Shown here piece by piece: positions 62,255-64,000 of a stretch of DNA of 64,000 bases. The DNA lies in the NCBI GenBank assembly GCA_963837445.1, contig CAWINK010000002.1:558001-622000 (forward strand), given 5' to 3'. The stretch's first letter is position 1, and every line of letters starts with the position of its first letter. A program made the translations under genes and the position numbers. Source of the DNA: JACVRW01 sp963837445. Its GTDB lineage: Bacteria; Actinomycetota; Thermoleophilia; Solirubrobacterales; Thermoleophilaceae. Below the pieces are notes generated by a model. That model made no database searches. It had not been told where the DNA came from and saw nothing but the letters and a program-made list of their open reading frames with translations.

Positions 62255-63727
62255 TCACGGCAGGCCCCTCCGGGTGGGCTCGCTGGCGGTGCCCTGGCTG
62301 CCGGGCAGATTCCCGATCGCCTGGCGGTTGCGCAGGCGGTTCCGCCTGTAGTTCTCGTTGCCGGCCTCGCACTCGCGCACCTGGCCCGGCGCGGCGGTGT
62401 TCGGATACGGGTTCGCGTGCAGGAAGCTGTCGTCGGTCAGCGAGAGCTCCACCGCCCCCGCGTTCTCCGGCGGGGCAGGCCCGTTGGCCGGCGTCGAGGC
62501 CGGGCCGGCCTCGCTGCCGGCCGGGACCGGCAGAGCCAGCGGAATGAACCGCAGCATCGTGCCGACCGAGTCGCTCTCCGACAGCAGGCTCGCCCCGTTG
62601 CGGAACAGCAGCGTCAGGTAGTTGCACGTGGTCTGGGCGGGCGTTATGAAGTCAAGCAGCGGCTGCGCCAGCGTGACCGTGCGCGTGAGGCGGTCGAGCC
62701 CGCGCGGCACGCGGTCGTCGTTGCCGAACTCCTCGAACGTCTCGATCGTGCGGGTCAGCCGTCGGTTCAGCCCCGGCGAGCGCCGCAGGGCGGGCGTGCC
62801 CGCCCGGAATGCCACGGCGAGGTCGGGCGCGGCCGCTGCGAGCGAGGCGAACGCCGGCCGCCAGCGCCTGAACAGCTCCTCGCTCTCGCGCAGGAACGGT
62901 CGCTGCGCCGGCAGCTCGCGGGTTGCGGCGTCGAGCGCAGGCGGACCGCCGGAGATGGTTGCCTTCAACGGCTCGGCGACCGACTCCCAGGCCTGGAACG
63001 TGGTGTCGAGCGCGACCCACAGCGACGCCTGGGTGCCCGCCACCGGCGCGGCCTCCGCAGCCGCCTGCTCGAGCGCGGGGAAGAACTCGTCGAACTTGGT
63101 GCGCTCGGAGGCGATGTTGCGCATGGCGGGCTCCAGCTCGCGCATGAGCGACTCGAACCCGGCGAACGTGCGGTTGAGCGACTCGCCGCGCCCCGCGAAC
63201 GCCGCGCCGTACTCGGCCAGGTTCGTGCGCGACCCGACGCGCGTGGGGTCGTCGAACGTGTTGAAGAAGTCGTCGATCTCGACCGGCCTCAGGGGCGAGG
63301 TGCGCTCCACCGGGATCGTGGCGTGCTCGGGGTAGCCGCGTTCCGAGCGACCCACCGTGAGCTCCACGTACTTCAGGCCGAGCGCCGAGCGCGGCCGGAT
63401 GAGCAGCGTCGAGTCCATCGGCAGCGGCTCCACGGTCGGTTCGAGCTCCAGCGTCAGCTTGGCCGCCGCCGAGCCGTCGTCCTTCGAGACTGAGGTGATC
63501 TTGCTCACCACGCCCATCCGCGCTCCGCCGATCCGCACCTCGTTCCCGCGCACCAGGCCGGCCGCGTTGGGCACCTCCGCCTCGAGCGAGTAGGTCGGCA
63601 CAAACGGCAGGCCATCGTTCGCGTTGTAGGCGAGATAGACCGCCACGATCGTGACCAGCACGGTCACCGCGCCCACGAGCACGGGGCTGGTGGACAGCGC
63701 GCCGGAGCCGCGGCGCCGGGGGTTCAC
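62255..63727 (-). CDS. Mce/MlaD-family lipid transport protein
   Basis: A 490-residue protein: membrane helix (about residues 14-33), Mce domain (YSLEAEVPNAAGLVRGNEVRIGG, RMGVVSKI, LGLKYVELTVGRSE), helical tunnel region, and a C-terminal part with TTCNYLTLLFRNGASLLSE, as in the mycobacterial Mce C-terminal domain. GTG 63727 overlaps the stop of the preceding gene by 4 bases. Confidence 0.9.
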   Translation of the reverse strand: MNPRRRGSGALSTSPVLVGAVTVLVTIVAVYLAYNANDGLPFVPTYSLEAEVPNAAGLVRGNEVRIGGARMGVVSKITSVSKDDGSAAAKLTLELEPTVEPLPMDSTLLIRPRSALGLKYVELTVGRSERGYPEHATIPVERTSPLRPVEIDDFFNTFDDPTRVGSRTNLAEYGAAFAGRGESLNRTFAGFESLMRELEPAMRNIASERTKFDEFFPALEQAAAEAAPVAGTQASLWVALDTTFQAWESVAEPLKATISGGPPALDAATRELPAQRPFLRESEELFRRWRPAFASLAAAAPDLAVAFRAGTPALRRSPGLNRRLTRTIETFEEFGNDDRVPRGLDRLTRTVTLAQPLLDFITPAQTTCNYLTLLFRNGASLLSESDSVGTMLRFIPLALPVPAGSEAGPASTPANGPAPPENAGAVELSLTDDSFLHANPYPNTAAPGQVRECEAGNENYRRNRLRNRQAIGNLPGSQGTASEPTRRGLP

Positions 63728-64000
63728 CGGGCCTCCTCTTCAGGCCCGAGGAAGTAGTCCAGGATGACCTCGGGGTCATGGACGTGCGCCGCCTCGGCAG
63801 CGGTGCTGGAGGCCGCCGCGAAGTCGGACTCGCAGCCGCCCGTCGGCCTGCCGTTTCGGACGCAGGTGCTGAGGTTGAGCCCGGAGCGCACGTAGTGGCC
63901 GACAGCGTCCTCGCCGTTCACGGCGTTCGTGTAGAAGAAGATGAAGCGCATGAGCTCCTCGACGCCGCCCGTGTCGTCGAAGCTCGTGGACAGCCCCGCG
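63724..64000 (-). CDS. C-terminal part of another Mce-operon protein (5' end outside window)
   Basis: The minus-strand frame is open to the window edge. The visible 91 residues include FDDTGGVEELMRFIFFYTNAVNGEDAVGHYVRSGL, a Cys pair (STCVRNG, GGCESDF) and VILDYFLGPEEEAR before the stop. The C-terminal FIFFYTNAVNG and GHYVR segments resemble the ends of actinobacterial Mce proteins, so this is most likely the preceding Mce subunit. The membrane helix and Mce domain lie outside the window. Confidence 0.7.
   Translation of the reverse strand, partial: AGLSTSFDDTGGVEELMRFIFFYTNAVNGEDAVGHYVRSGLNLSTCVRNGRPTGGCESDFAAASSTAAEAAHVHDPEVILDYFLGPEEEAR

Overview
The window is high-GC DNA with genes packed at 1-20 base overlaps, many GTG starts and an actinobacterial gene set: a MurT/GatD amidation pair, an Mce lipid-import operon, DivIVA, a WS/DGAT acyltransferase, and both RNase J and RNase Y. 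Gene order (ftsK - rodZ - cinA - thpR - recA - recX - rny - miaB/miaA - dapF - hflX) and the style of several families suggest a deep-branching actinobacterium of the Thermoleophilia/Solirubrobacterales type. That placement is inference; no rRNA or tRNA gene is visible.

Layout. 0-5.6 kb: dapA and RNase J, converging on a response regulator - histidine kinase - decapeptide-repeat surface protein operon. 5.6-17.4 kb: ftsK, a RodZ-like protein, cinA, thpR, small enzymes, recA-recX, rny and miaB. 17.4-20.7 kb, minus strand: an MshEN/coiled-coil protein translationally coupled to a GAF/degenerate-GGDEF protein, then a lone siderophore-type binding lipoprotein. 20.7-31.8 kb: miaA, a secreted penicillin-acylase-type hydrolase, an ArsR/SRPBCC operon, the DAP genes dapF-like and dapL, hflX and an animal-type haem peroxidase. 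31.8-32.9 kb: an accessory patch with an RlaP-like nucleotidyltransferase, a UvrD helicase scrap and an inverted repeat. 33-40 kb: MazG-like, STAS and GspE/PilB genes, facing a minus-strand operon of class II GATase, lipid kinase, MurT, methyltransferase and GatD. 40-53.9 kb: mixed housekeeping and lipid genes, a copper monooxygenase-like/cupredoxin fusion, and a broken LAGLIDADG endonuclease with a LexA-like box in front. 53.9-57.9 kb: a lower-GC five-gene minus-strand operon of secreted six-Cys aromatic-rich protein, lipoprotein, GNAT, acyl carrier protein and fatty-acyl-AMP ligase. 57.9-64 kb: five consecutive Mce proteins, the first cut by the window end.

Most notable points. (1) The DapF homologue carries Ser at both catalytic Cys positions although it is coupled to a DapL aminotransferase. 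(2) The five-gene acyl-activation cassette looks like a route for fatty-acylating a small secreted protein. (3) The copper oxygenase/cupredoxin fusion and the MshEN/GGDEF pair are unusual architectures. (4) Four otherwise intact genes (ftsK, thpR, gspE-like, methyltransferase) carry five single-base indels, several in or beside short C/G runs. This looks more like sequencing error than gene decay and should be resolved before any of them is called a pseudogene.
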